From JAFDCJ01 sp964527835 (lineage in GTDB: Bacteria; Desulfobacterota; Desulfobacteria; Desulfobacterales; JAFDCJ01), in contig CAZGNV010000018.1 in NCBI GenBank assembly GCA_964527835.1, forward strand, positions 9,080 through 73,079: a stretch of DNA of 64,000 bases. Reading direction: 5' to 3'. Below the pieces are notes generated by a model. The model had not been told where the DNA came from. It worked only from the letters and a program-made list of their open reading frames with translations, and ran no database searches. A program made the translations under genes and the position numbers. Numbering within the stretch: position 1 is the first letter of the stretch; each line of letters starts with the position of its first letter. Shown one piece after another: positions 34,718 through 43,348 of this stretch.

Positions 34718-35459
34718 AATCATCCTCCGGTGTTTTGAATTCCCCCAACTGGTAATACGGCAGCATTTTTTCCTCCACCCATTGCAGGGCCGCCACCGGG
34801 GTCATGCCCCAGTTGGTCGGGCAGGTGCTGACCAGCTCCACCAGGCTGAAGCATCGATCTTCCATCTGGTACATGAACGCCTTCTTAATGGCTTTTTTGG
34901 CGCGGTTGACATACTTGGGCTTGACCAGGGCCTGACGGACAATGTAAGCCGGCGTTGTCAGTGCAGTCAGCAGCTCGGCCATCCGCACCGGCATTCCCAC
35001 CTCGGACGTTTTGCGACCAAACGGCGAGGTGGTGGTCCGCTGATCGGGCATTGTGGTGGGTGCCATCTGCCCGCCGGTCATTCCGTACACGGCATTGTTG
35101 ATAAAAAAGGTGGTGAATTTTTCACCGCGGTTGGCGGCATGCACGATTTCACTCATGCCGATGCTGGCCAGGTCGCCGTCGCCCTGGTAGGTAAACACCA
35201 TCAGGTCCGGCCGCACCCGTTTCATGCCGGTCGCCATGGCAGGCGCCCGGCCATGGGCGGCTTCCTGGAAGTCGAAGGTAAAATAGTTGTACATCAAAAC
35301 GGCACACCCCACCGGTGCGATGCCAACCGTGCGGCCGCGGATCCCCAGCTCGTCGATCACTTCAGCGATCAGCCGGTGAGCCACTCCATGGGTGCATCCC
35401 GGGCAGTAATGGGTGATCGTTTCTGACAGGGCTTCGGGTTTGTGAAATATTTTTCCCAT
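34716..35459 (-). CDS. 2-oxoacid:ferredoxin oxidoreductase beta subunit (TPP-binding)
   Basis: 247 residues: YCPGCTHG (cluster or fold cysteines), the thiamine pyrophosphate motif YQGDGDLASIG with the downstream asparagine in INNAVYGMTGGQ, and MAPTTMPDQRTTTSPFG. It binds TPP and carries out the decarboxylation with the alpha subunit. KorB- and VorA-type proteins are too alike here for the substrate to be told. It lies 21 bases downstream of the alpha gene. Confidence 0.9.
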   Translation of the reverse strand: MGKIFHKPEALSETITHYCPGCTHGVAHRLIAEVIDELGIRGRTVGIAPVGCAVLMYNYFTFDFQEAAHGRAPAMATGMKRVRPDLMVFTYQGDGDLASIGMSEIVHAANRGEKFTTFFINNAVYGMTGGQMAPTTMPDQRTTTSPFGRKTSEVGMPVRMAELLTALTTPAYIVRQALVKPKYVNRAKKAIKKAFMYQMEDRCFSLVELVSTCPTNWGMTPVAALQWVEEKMLPYYQLGEFKTPEDD

Positions 35460-35480
35460 TTTCAGGTGCTCCTCATAAAA

Positions 35481-36551
35481 CTATTCGATTAGCTTGCGAA
35501 CCTCGCCCATCACTTCTTCCGGGGTCGGCACTTCACCGCCGCATTTGCCGTACCAGTGAACCGGACACTTGCCAACCACGCTGCGCTCGACGTCCTCCAC
35601 CATCTGGCCCATGCTCATCTCCACGCTCAGCACAGCCCGGCAGTTTTGTTTGCCTGCAGCGTCATAAATGGCCTGGCCGGGAAATGGAAACAGGTGCTGG
35701 GGCCGGACCATACCGACTTCCAGGCCATCCTGCTTCAGGTTGTCAATGGCCGTGCGGCACACCCGGCTCATGGTACCGTAACTGACGATGAGCACCTGAT
35801 AATCCTCGTCGAGGTTGTAAGCTTCGTAGCGGACCTCTTCTTGTTGCATGCGCTCGTATTTGGCTTTGAGTTTCAGATTGTGGGCGTTGAGCTCCTCGGG
35901 ATTCAGGTAAAGGGTCTTGACCAGGTTGCGCTCATTGCTTTTGCGGGTGTCCATGCCGTTGGTGGCCCAGGCGTCCTTGTTGGAAGGTTCGGCTTTCAGG
36001 TGTTCGGGAAATTCCACCGGCTCCATCATCTGACCGATCAGCCCGTCACCGAGAATCATCACTGGGTTGAGGTATTTTTCAGCCAGGGCAAAGGCCTGCA
36101 TGACCATCTCGACGGTTTCCTGGACGCTGGCCGGTGCCATCACCAGCAGCCGGTAATCGCCGTGCCCGCCGCCCTTGGTGGCCTGGAAATAATCCGCCTG
36201 GGAGGGCAGGATGCCGCCCAGGCCGGGTCCGCCGCGCATGATATTGACAAATACCGCTGGACATTCAGCCGCGGTGATATAGCTGATCCCTTCACTCATC
36301 AGACTGATCCCCGGACTCGATGAGGTGGTAAAAACGCGCTCACCGCAGGCCGCCGCTCCAAAGATCATATAGGAGACCGCCACTTCGCTTTCGCCCTGCA
36401 AAAAAACGCCCCCCACCTCGGGCATGCGCCGGGAGAGGTATTCAGCCACTTCAGATTGCGGCGTGATGGGATAGGCAAAATAATTCAAGCACCCGGCCCG
36501 GATGGCGGCCTCGCCGATGGCTTCGTTGCCCTTCATCAAAACTTTGCTCAT
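35481..36551 (-). CDS. vorB: 3-methyl-2-oxobutanoate/2-oxoacid ferredoxin oxidoreductase alpha subunit (VorB type)
   Basis: 356 residues beginning MSKVLMKGNEAIGEAAIRAG, then YPITPQSEVAEYLSRRMP, TTSSSPGISLMSEG and GGPGLGGILPSQADYFQATK, which match the VorB branch (branched-chain 2-oxoacids). 2-oxoglutarate remains possible. The ATG at 36551 is the true start: GGAGG precedes it, and the frame further upstream only shadows the ferredoxin gene. It lies 13 bases after that ferredoxin gene. The enzyme would yield isobutyryl-CoA-type products or succinyl-CoA plus reduced ferredoxin. Confidence 0.9.
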   Translation of the reverse strand: MSKVLMKGNEAIGEAAIRAGCLNYFAYPITPQSEVAEYLSRRMPEVGGVFLQGESEVAVSYMIFGAAACGERVFTTSSSPGISLMSEGISYITAAECPAVFVNIMRGGPGLGGILPSQADYFQATKGGGHGDYRLLVMAPASVQETVEMVMQAFALAEKYLNPVMILGDGLIGQMMEPVEFPEHLKAEPSNKDAWATNGMDTRKSNERNLVKTLYLNPEELNAHNLKLKAKYERMQQEEVRYEAYNLDEDYQVLIVSYGTMSRVCRTAIDNLKQDGLEVGMVRPQHLFPFPGQAIYDAAGKQNCRAVLSVEMSMGQMVEDVERSVVGKCPVHWYGKCGGEVPTPEEVMGEVRKLIE

Positions 36552-36564
36552 CTTCAACCTCCGT

Positions 36565-36798
36565 TTATTTGTCTCCGACCGCCTGCTGTTCGACCTCACG
36601 GATCGTGATGGCAACATCCGGGCACATGGTGCAGCAGATCGCACAAAAGATGCAGTCTGCAGACCGGGCCTGGTAGGCCGGGAAATACCCCTTGGTGTTG
36701 ATCTGTTCGGAAATTTCCAGGACATTCTTGGGGCAGAGCTCCACACACAGACCGCAGCCCTTGCAGCGGTCCCTATCGATGGTATGCAAATATTCCAT
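36565..36798 (-). CDS. 2 x [4Fe-4S] ferredoxin subunit of the oxidoreductase
   Basis: 77 residues with two classic cluster motifs, CKGCGLCVELCP (about 15-26) and CIFCAICCTMCP (about 51-62). It is the delta, electron-transfer subunit. It lies first among the four structural genes, 13 bases before the alpha subunit. All eight cysteines of both clusters are present. Confidence 0.92.
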   Translation of the reverse strand: MEYLHTIDRDRCKGCGLCVELCPKNVLEISEQINTKGYFPAYQARSADCIFCAICCTMCPDVAITIREVEQQAVGDK

Positions 36799-36931
36799 CC
36801 AGTCACTCCTTCCTGCATTGAACGTTTCAAATTTTAAAAAAATTTTCTTTTTTACTTAATTTTCAGCGCTCAACTTAGGTCCTTATTTAAACTGAAATGG
36901 ACTGCGCACCTTACGCTGCAGCCCGGATAAC

Positions 36932-37642
36932 TTAATCGCCGGCGGCATTCCCGAATTGCGCCGCCGCCAACCAAGGCGGCACCAGCTGCCGGTCAACCGG
37001 CAAAACCGGGCAGATGAATCGGCGTTGATCAATATCGGTCAGCAACTTGCGGGAGACGGCGATAAATTCCAGCGGCAGTCCGCCTTGTTGTGCCAGGGAT
37101 TGAACAAATTCGTAGCCTTCGTAAATATCCTCCAGCCTGGTCTCGTCGATCAGATTGGCATTGCCGACAAGACCGGTGATCTTCAACCGGGCCGCCTTTT
37201 CAATTTCAGCGCGTATCTTCAGGCACCCGGCGATTGTGCCCGTGGCGGGACGCAGCGGGTTGATCACCTGGAGCATGTGCACCGGCCGGCCTTTGAAGGC
37301 ATCCGCCAGGGCCGCCAGCACCGTAGCTCCCGCATTATTACCGCCGACATCGAGCACCACCAGATCACCGGGCTGCTGAATCATCCCCCCGATGGCCGGA
37401 CTGAGCAATGGAAGATCGGCCTGCAAAAGATGCTCCGCTGGCAGCACCACTTCAACTCCAACCGCTGCCAAGGCCTGCCGGGCTTCCCGGGTCCTGAAGT
37501 ACGGGTTGACCAGGTCCAGGTCCGCAATGCGCACGTTCAACCCCGCACGTTTCCGGTCCACCGCCAGGTTTATGGAAATTTCCGTCTTGCCGCTGCCGTA
37601 ATTGCCGACAATGACAACCACTCCCCGCAGGTCAATTTGCAA
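36932..37642 (-). CDS. P-loop ATPase, CobQ/MinD-like, oxidoreductase-linked
   Basis: 236 residues with Walker A VGNYGSGKTEISINLA (about 13-28), the switch region ADLDLVNPYFRTREAR and VVLDVGGNNAGATVLA. It belongs to the broad CobB/CobQ/MinD-like group. The start is TTG at 37642 with AAGGA at proper spacing. It stands at the head of the oxidoreductase operon, 133 bases before the ferredoxin gene. It may help assemble, activate or sense the complex; this is inferred from position only. Confidence 0.75.
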   Translation of the reverse strand: MQIDLRGVVVIVGNYGSGKTEISINLAVDRKRAGLNVRIADLDLVNPYFRTREARQALAAVGVEVVLPAEHLLQADLPLLSPAIGGMIQQPGDLVVLDVGGNNAGATVLAALADAFKGRPVHMLQVINPLRPATGTIAGCLKIRAEIEKAARLKITGLVGNANLIDETRLEDIYEGYEFVQSLAQQGGLPLEFIAVSRKLLTDIDQRRFICPVLPVDRQLVPPWLAAAQFGNAAGD

Positions 37643-37696
37643 ATTTTATCCTTCCCGTGCCCAATCTCAACGTTGCATAAACAACACGGCAAACAC

Positions 37697-37725
37697 TATC
37701 TAATGATCCGATATTCCAACAACAA
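37697..37725 (-). promoter_or_regulatory. Candidate sigma70 promoter of the ATPase-oxidoreductase operon
   Basis: On the minus strand TTGTTG (37725-37720), 17 bases, TAGATA (37702-37697), about 55 bases before the TTG start. Both boxes are imperfect. If this is the main promoter, the structured element further upstream is outside the transcript. Confidence 0.3.
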
Positions 37726-37793
37726 TCATACTAACGGCACCTTCTTGAGGATCTCCCAGCGGGTCAATTCAAGGATGGGATCCTTATGATGCC

Positions 37794-37916
37794 ATGTTGT
37801 TTACCCTCCGGGAAAGCCGCAGGACTTCAGATCCTGTGTTGCCAGGGGTTCGCGGTATAAGAATACAGCTTCACCCCTGACGCCTGGGCTCTGAAGCACT
37901 CCGGCTTTTGCAACAT
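37794..37916. ncRNA. Candidate structured RNA with pseudoknot potential
   Basis: Nested pairings in a gene-free gap: outer ATGTTG (37794) with CAACAT (37911), AAAGCCG (37813) with CGGCTTT (37902), hairpin CAGGA-CTTCAGA-TCCTG (37820-37836), and CAGGGGT (37843) with ACCCCTG (37873) capped by GTAT/ATAC. The 7-nt loop CTTCAGA is exactly complementary to TCTGAAG at 37890-37896, allowing a pseudoknot. The loop also looks like a tRNA-Sec anticodon loop (TCA), but no T-arm exists, so it is not a tRNA. Orientation is undecided; no known class was recognised. Confidence 0.5.
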
Positions 37917-37930
37917 TAAGGCCAGCCCAA

Positions 37931-37962
37931 TAAAAAAAGCCTTGGTATGTAAAAAAAGGCTT
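37931..37962 (-). terminator. Small intrinsic terminator-like hairpin
   Basis: On the minus strand AAGCCTT and AAGGCTT pair and the stem runs into TTTTTTATT. No gene that it would end is visible to its right on that strand, so it may insulate the oxidoreductase operon or end an unseen short transcript. Confidence 0.45.
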
Positions 37963-38183
37963 GAAACCGCTGCGCAAATTGCAATTTGGCACTGTATGAG
38001 TAATTTGAGGCCATGTCAAGGTTTTTCAGGAGTTCAGCGGGCCGCAAAAATGCAATTTTTTTGAGCTTTTGAATCCGCCGGGGGTGTGGTATTAAAGCGT
38101 ATAGAGATAGCGACAGGCACTAATGAGTTTAAAATATCAACATTGTCTTTTCAGTTTGTTTGCGCTCGATTAAGGGGCTGCTT

Positions 38184-39365
38184 ATGTCACCTGTACAGAC
38201 CGGACTTGAACGACTGCTGCAGGAGCCGCACCGCTGGCTGGACGCCGGGCGACGCATTGGCCTTTTATGCAATCCGGCTTCGGTGGACCGCCGGCTGGTC
38301 CACGCGCGCATCCTGCTGCAGCGGGCGTTTGGAGGGCAGCTCAGGGCCCTGTATTCTCCCCAGCATGGTTTTTTTGCCGAAAAACAGGACAACATGGTTG
38401 AATCCATGGACCTCATCGATCCGGTGCTGAAAATTCCGGTATTCAGCCTTTACGGAAAAACCCGCACTCCGGATGCGCGCATGTTCGAGCCCATCGATGT
38501 ATTGCTGGTGGACCTGCAGGATGTGGGCTGCCGGGTGTACACCTTCATTTATACCCTGTCCTACTGCCTTGAAGCAGCTGCAAAATTCGACGTGCAGGTG
38601 CTGATCCTGGATCGGCCCAATCCGATCAATGGAATTGATGTGGAGGGCAACTGCCTGGTCGTCGACTGTGCCTCCTTTGTGGGGCGCTATCCGCTCCCGA
38701 TGCGCCACGGGTTGACCATCGGCGAGCTGGCCGGTTTATTCAACGATTATTTCAAAATCGACTGCCGTCTGAAAGTGGTTCCCATGGCCGGCTGGCAGCG
38801 GCGGATGCACTATCCGGACACCGGCCTGCCGTGGGTGGCGCCCTCCCCCAACATGCCCACCGTGCAAACCGCCCTGGTATATCCCGGCCAGGTTTTATGG
38901 GAAGGCACCAATCTGTCAGAGGGCCGCGGCACTGCATTGCCCTTTGAACTTTTCGGAGCCCCCTACCTGCAGGTGGAAAAAATCCAGGCAACCATGGGCG
39001 ACGGTCAGATCCCCGGAGCCGTTCTGCGCCCCACGGTGTTTGAACCCACCTCGAACAAGTGGCACGATGTGCCCTGCAACGGTTTTCAGATCCATGTCAC
39101 CGATCCTGCACTCTATCGACCCTACCGGACCAGTCTGCAATTGCTGCAGGCCGTTATTCGCGCACACCGCGAGCCGTTCGAATGGAAGGCGCCGCCCTAT
39201 GAATACGAATTTGACCGCCTGCCCATCGACCTGATTATCGGCGACAGCAATATCCGCCGGCGTCTGGAAAGCCTGGAACCCGTCGAAGAGCTGGAAGCCG
39301 GCTGGCAGGAGGAGATGGATCGGTTTAAAGAGATCAGCCAGGCATTTCAGATATATCGCAGTTGA
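38184..39365 (+). CDS. DUF1343 / NamZ-type exo-beta-N-acetylmuramidase
   Basis: 393 residues of the DUF1343 family: RIGLLCNPASVDRRLVHA, LYSPQHGFFAEKQDNM, VLLVDLQDVGCRVYTFIYT, LDRPNPINGIDVEG and YPGQVLWEGTNLSEGRGTALPFE. Family members such as Bacillus NamZ release MurNAc from the non-reducing end of peptidoglycan fragments. No signal peptide is present, so it should act in the cytoplasm on imported fragments. The start ATG 38184 has AAGGGG eight bases before it. A MurU-AmgK fusion 4 kb downstream could use its product. Confidence 0.88.
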   Translation: MSPVQTGLERLLQEPHRWLDAGRRIGLLCNPASVDRRLVHARILLQRAFGGQLRALYSPQHGFFAEKQDNMVESMDLIDPVLKIPVFSLYGKTRTPDARMFEPIDVLLVDLQDVGCRVYTFIYTLSYCLEAAAKFDVQVLILDRPNPINGIDVEGNCLVVDCASFVGRYPLPMRHGLTIGELAGLFNDYFKIDCRLKVVPMAGWQRRMHYPDTGLPWVAPSPNMPTVQTALVYPGQVLWEGTNLSEGRGTALPFELFGAPYLQVEKIQATMGDGQIPGAVLRPTVFEPTSNKWHDVPCNGFQIHVTDPALYRPYRTSLQLLQAVIRAHREPFEWKAPPYEYEFDRLPIDLIIGDSNIRRRLESLEPVEELEAGWQEEMDRFKEISQAFQIYRS

Positions 39366-39402
39366 GGACGTTGATGTTGATAAAGTCGGCAGGAGATACG
39401 CG

Positions 39403-40116
39403 GTGACCGGGGAACAAAAATCGGATCCCACCGAATGGAAACGCATGTGGTTTAAGACCAACAAGGTCTGGGTCGCCACTGATGCCTCGGGAGAGCCGGT
39501 TGTCAAAGACGGCAAGGTCCTGATCAAATACCAGCTCAAACAGGATTACAAATACTGGGTCAAGCCGCAAAACATCCAGCCCCTGGATTCCGGGCCGCCG
39601 CAAGGCCAACGGAAAACGAAAAAAAAGTCGCGCCCCAAAAAATCCGGCGCCCGTGGTGAAGAGCGCCCGGACAGTGCTGCGGAGTCAGCGCTTTGTGAGG
39701 ACAAAATCTGTATTTATACCGACGGGGCATCTTCGGGCAATCCGGGGCCGGCCGGAATTGGGGTGCTGCTGCGTTACGGACAAAGCGAAAAGGAGATCTC
39801 GGAATCCATCGGTATTGCCACCAACAACGTAGCCGAGCTCAAAGCCATCGAGGCAGGCTTGGGGGCCCTGAAATCGACTGCCATTCCGGTCCGGATCTTT
39901 ACCGACAGCAGCTACGCTTACGGTGTGCTGATGCGCGACTGGAAAGCCCGCAAAAACCAGCAGCTGATCAACAACATTAAAAAGGCCATGGCCCGCTTCA
40001 AAGACCTGCAGCTTATTAAAGTCAAAGGCCATTCCGGCCACCGGGACAATGAACGGGTCGATTTTCTGGCCCGGGCGGCAATAAAAAAAGCCCGGCGCAA
40101 TAATGGGCCGGGCTAA
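39403..40116 (+). CDS. rnhA: Ribonuclease HI with N-terminal extension
   Basis: 237 residues. The C-terminal about 140 hold RNase HI with the catalytic acids in IYTDGASSGNPGPAGIG, the glutamate in NVAELKAIEAG and the aspartate in FTDSSYAYG, plus the histidine loop KVKGHSGHRDNERVD. The first about 80 residues (KRMWFKTNKVWVATDASG, KYWVKPQNIQPLD) are an extra small domain, then a basic Lys/Arg linker. Start GTG at 39403, AGGAG seven bases upstream. It removes RNA from RNA-DNA hybrids. Confidence 0.88.
   Translation: MTGEQKSDPTEWKRMWFKTNKVWVATDASGEPVVKDGKVLIKYQLKQDYKYWVKPQNIQPLDSGPPQGQRKTKKKSRPKKSGARGEERPDSAAESALCEDKICIYTDGASSGNPGPAGIGVLLRYGQSEKEISESIGIATNNVAELKAIEAGLGALKSTAIPVRIFTDSSYAYGVLMRDWKARKNQQLINNIKKAMARFKDLQLIKVKGHSGHRDNERVDFLARAAIKKARRNNGPG
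40084..40116 (-). terminator. Intrinsic terminator of the small membrane protein gene, inside the rnhA end
   Basis: On the minus strand AGCCCGGCCC pairs with GCCGGGCT and runs into TTTTTTTATT. It ends the gene at 40146 and overlaps the last codons of rnhA on the plus strand. Confidence 0.75.
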
Positions 40117-40145
40117 GATCGGTTGGCTTTTAAAAAAAACAGGGA

Positions 40146-40436
40146 CTATTCTTTTTTTAATTTTTCGATTTCCTGCTTCAGCTCATCGATTTCTTTTTTG
40201 TACTTTTCGACATCCTCTCCGACCGGGTCAGAAGCGCTGTCCGGAGCCGGCTGGACTTCATCCTTGTTCCAGCTGTCCTTGAGTTCATCGTATCCCAGGT
40301 AAATGGCCAGAGCCCCTCCGAGCAGCAACATGACGGGAATGGTGCCGGCCAGAACAACAAGGAATTGAGGCCACCAGACCACAATGCCGATCACCCCGAG
40401 CAATGCAGCCACTGCGCCGCCGATTAATGTCTTCAT
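40146..40436 (-). CDS. Small membrane protein with two spans and C-terminal coiled coil
   Basis: 96 residues starting MKTLIGGAVAALLG (ATG at 40436 after GGAGGG; an in-frame TTG lies nine bases upstream). Two hydrophobic stretches (about 6-24 and 27-48) are followed by a Pro/Asp/Ser-rich hinge and a Lys/Glu helix (KYKKEIDELKQEIEKLKKE) that should form a coiled coil in the cytoplasm. No family was recognised. It is a single gene with its own terminator, pointing away from plsB. Confidence 0.7.
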   Translation of the reverse strand: MKTLIGGAVAALLGVIGIVVWWPQFLVVLAGTIPVMLLLGGALAIYLGYDELKDSWNKDEVQPAPDSASDPVGEDVEKYKKEIDELKQEIEKLKKE

Positions 40437-40691
40437 ATACCGCAACCCTCCTTTCGCTCTAAATTCGATCTGTCTGACTTAATACGGGCTAAATAACATT
40501 TTTTAGAAGATAACACAAGTCACCCGGCAACACAAGCCATTAAAATATTGCCAACCAGCTGCAATTCTGATAATTCTAATATCATAGTTGCGTTCGATTC
40601 AACAACCTTTTCCGGAATCCCTCCAGACGCCGGCAAGCGTCTATGATCAATAAACTGTTAAAATCCTCTGACAACGGTGCGGATTCAGCAA

Positions 40692-43337
40692 ATGGCCCCA
40701 TTGCCAAGAAAAAAACCACCTGCCGGCGGGCGCAAAACCCGCCGGCGGCGATCCGGTCGCCGGCCGGATCCGGGTGAACATTTTGCCTGGTTGCTGCCGG
40801 AAAAACCCGGCTGGTTATCCACTTGGATCCTGAAGCTTTTTTACTCGGGCGTCATCATGGACAAGGAGCAGGCGGCCGTTCTTCAGCAGCTGGAAAAAAA
40901 CGCGGTCGTGGTTTATGTGCACAAATTCAGCAGTAATTTTGAATACCTTTTCTATTACAGCCGTTACCGTCAACTGCAGTTGCCCTGCCCCCGGGTGGGC
41001 TTGGATTACAGGATATTTCTCTGGCAGCCCCTGGGACGGATTTTTAAATTTTTCCTTTTCCGCCTCAAGTTTTTACTGCATCACCAGGCCCTGCCCGATC
41101 CCTATGACCGGGGGGATATTAAACAGCAGCTGATCGACGGGCGCTGCGGATTTTTGTCGCTGGTCGGCAAAAAAGGCTTTTACCGCCGCTTTATCAAGGC
41201 CCGAACTGACCCGCTGGCCTATCTGATCAATATCCAAAAATCCATTGACCGGCCCGTGTACCTGGTTCCCCAGTTGATGTTTTTCGGCAAGGCCGCCCGC
41301 CGCGGACACCCCACGGTCATTGACATCCTGTTCGGCCCCGAAGACAGGCCCGGCCGGCTCAGGCGGCTGTATACCCTGTTCAAAAAACCGGGCAACGTGT
41401 TTGTCGAGGTGTCCAAACCCTTCAACCTGCAGCGCTATCTGCAATCTGATAAAGTCCGCAACCGGACCACGCAATACCAGGCCCTGAAATTGCGGCGGGA
41501 TATTTTGCGCCAGATCAACCGCCACCGTCAGAGCATCACCGGACCGGTGCGCAAATCCAAAGAGGAGCTCAAAGAAAACATCCTGACCGGTGAGCGTTTT
41601 CGCCGGTTCATGGAATCCTATGCCCAGAGCCGTGAAATGCCCATCGGCCAGGTGCGTCGCAAAGCCGATGCTTATCTGGAAGAAATTGCCGCCAATTATA
41701 AACCGGCCTTTATCAAGATTGCCTCGGTGCTGGTCCGCTGGATTGTCAACAGCATGTTTGACGGGGTCACCACCAACCAGGAGGTTCTCAACAGGGTCAA
41801 AACCATGTCTCTCAAAGGCCCGCTGGTGCTGATCCCCTGCCACAAAAGCCACATTGACTACCTGATTCTCTCCTATATTCTGTACCACAACAACATGCAG
41901 GTCCCCCATGTGGCGGCGGGCAAAAACCTCGCCTTCTGGCCCATCGGACCGCTTTTTCGCAGCGGAGGAGCCTTTTTCCTCAGGCGCTCATTCAGGGGGG
42001 CCGTGCTGTATGCCAGGGTCTTTGCCGAATACATCCATAAATTGCTGGAAGAAGGATACACCATTGAGCAGTTTATTGAAGGCGGTCGCAGCCGCACCGG
42101 GAAATTATTGATGCCCAAACTGGGCCTGCTGTCCATTTTGATGAACGCCTATAAAGACGGCGCCTGCGACGACATGATCCTGGTGCCGGTTTATGTGGGC
42201 TATGACCGGATTCTGGAGGAAAAATCCTACCTGCACGAGTTGAACGGCGGGCAAAAAGAAGCGGAAAATTTTTTCCAGCTGATCCGAGCGCGTAAATTTT
42301 TAAAAAAACGCTACGGTAAAATCTACATTCAATTCCATGAACCCTTTTCCGTTAAGCAGCTGGTCAGCCGTTGTGATCCGCCCCTGGCGCAAATGTCGTC
42401 CAAGCAGCTCAATGCCCTGATCCGCAAACTGGGCTACCAGCTGATCAATGCCATCAATGAAGTGACGGTGGTCACACCGCATGCCCTGGTCGCCGGCGCC
42501 ATATTAAACTATCCGCGCCAAAGCTTCTCCTTTGATCAGCTGCTCGAAGTCACCGGGACATACCTGAAACATTTGTCCCTGCTGGAAATCAAACTGGCCG
42601 ACACCCTGGTTTCCGATCCGCAGCGGGCTTTTGAGCAGGTGCTTGATGTCTATTGCCAGCGAAAATTTATCGAACCGGTCAACCCGCCCAATAAGGATCA
42701 AACCGCTGAAGTGATTTATGGCGTCAATGAACAGCGCCGGGCCTTTCTGGAATACTACAAGAACAACTGCATCAGCTTTTTCGTTCCGGCAGCTTATACG
42801 ACTATGGCGATTCTGGAAAAAGGTGCACTGCAGTTTTCCACCGCCGATCTGCAGCAGCGCTATGATTTCTGGCAGGATTTCTTTGCCCACGAATTTGCTT
42901 ATGACGTTAATCGGGATTCAAAATTTTACGTGCGCAAAAGCATCAAGGCCTTTATCGATACCTCCCTGCTGGCCCCCCATGCGACCCGTCCCGACACCTA
43001 TGAAGTCACCCCCCGGCAGCTGGAAAAACTGAGATTGTTTGCCTTTTTCCTGGAAACCTACTTCGAATCGTACTGGATCGTACTGAACTATTTCATGCGT
43101 CATCCTGAAAACGCCATCGCCACCAAAGACCGTCTAAAAAAAATCAGCGCCCGGGGCAACCGGATGTACAAACGCGGGGAAATCCGGCGCAGGGAAGCCC
43201 TTTCCAAGATCAACTACCAGAATGCCGTTGATTTTTTCATCAGCCATGGAGTAAAAGGTTCTGAGAACACGGAAAAAATCGAATTTTATGCCGCTGCCAT
43301 CAAAAAGGCCCGGCAGCATTTGCAGCCTAATAAGTAA
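40692..43337 (+). CDS. plsB: Glycerol-3-phosphate 1-O-acyltransferase PlsB
   Basis: About 881 residues, PlsB size. The acyltransferase motifs are PCHKSHIDYLILSYILY (HX4D near residue 387), GPLFRSGGAFFLRRSF, FIEGGRSRTGKLLMPKLGLL and VPVYVGYDRILEE. It makes the first acylation of sn-glycerol-3-phosphate at the inner membrane. The basic Arg/Lys-rich N-terminus is typical. Start ATG 40692; a GTG at 40677 in the same frame is possible. The following gap holds 7-base repeats that run into the start of the next gene. Confidence 0.92.
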   Translation: MAPLPRKKPPAGGRKTRRRRSGRRPDPGEHFAWLLPEKPGWLSTWILKLFYSGVIMDKEQAAVLQQLEKNAVVVYVHKFSSNFEYLFYYSRYRQLQLPCPRVGLDYRIFLWQPLGRIFKFFLFRLKFLLHHQALPDPYDRGDIKQQLIDGRCGFLSLVGKKGFYRRFIKARTDPLAYLINIQKSIDRPVYLVPQLMFFGKAARRGHPTVIDILFGPEDRPGRLRRLYTLFKKPGNVFVEVSKPFNLQRYLQSDKVRNRTTQYQALKLRRDILRQINRHRQSITGPVRKSKEELKENILTGERFRRFMESYAQSREMPIGQVRRKADAYLEEIAANYKPAFIKIASVLVRWIVNSMFDGVTTNQEVLNRVKTMSLKGPLVLIPCHKSHIDYLILSYILYHNNMQVPHVAAGKNLAFWPIGPLFRSGGAFFLRRSFRGAVLYARVFAEYIHKLLEEGYTIEQFIEGGRSRTGKLLMPKLGLLSILMNAYKDGACDDMILVPVYVGYDRILEEKSYLHELNGGQKEAENFFQLIRARKFLKKRYGKIYIQFHEPFSVKQLVSRCDPPLAQMSSKQLNALIRKLGYQLINAINEVTVVTPHALVAGAILNYPRQSFSFDQLLEVTGTYLKHLSLLEIKLADTLVSDPQRAFEQVLDVYCQRKFIEPVNPPNKDQTAEVIYGVNEQRRAFLEYYKNNCISFFVPAAYTTMAILEKGALQFSTADLQQRYDFWQDFFAHEFAYDVNRDSKFYVRKSIKAFIDTSLLAPHATRPDTYEVTPRQLEKLRLFAFFLETYFESYWIVLNYFMRHPENAIATKDRLKKISARGNRMYKRGEIRRREALSKINYQNAVDFFISHGVKGSENTEKIEFYAAAIKKARQHLQPNK

Positions 43338-43348
43338 AGATGCAGCTT

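Noticed and set aside
36552..36830. N-terminal extension of the VorB-type subunit by 93 residues
   Set aside because: The extra frame is the ferredoxin gene read out of frame; the true start at 36551 has a good ribosome site and matches the family start.
37794..37900. tRNA-Sec gene suggested by the anticodon-like loop CTTCAGA
   Set aside because: There is no T-arm (GGTTCRANTCC type), no long acceptor stem and no CCA end, and the loop is better explained by pairing with TCTGAAG downstream.
37801..38019. 72-codon open frame on the minus strand in the oxidoreductase-NamZ gap
   Set aside because: It overlaps the structured element and a terminator hairpin, has no ribosome site and an amino-acid pattern typical of RNA structure read as protein.
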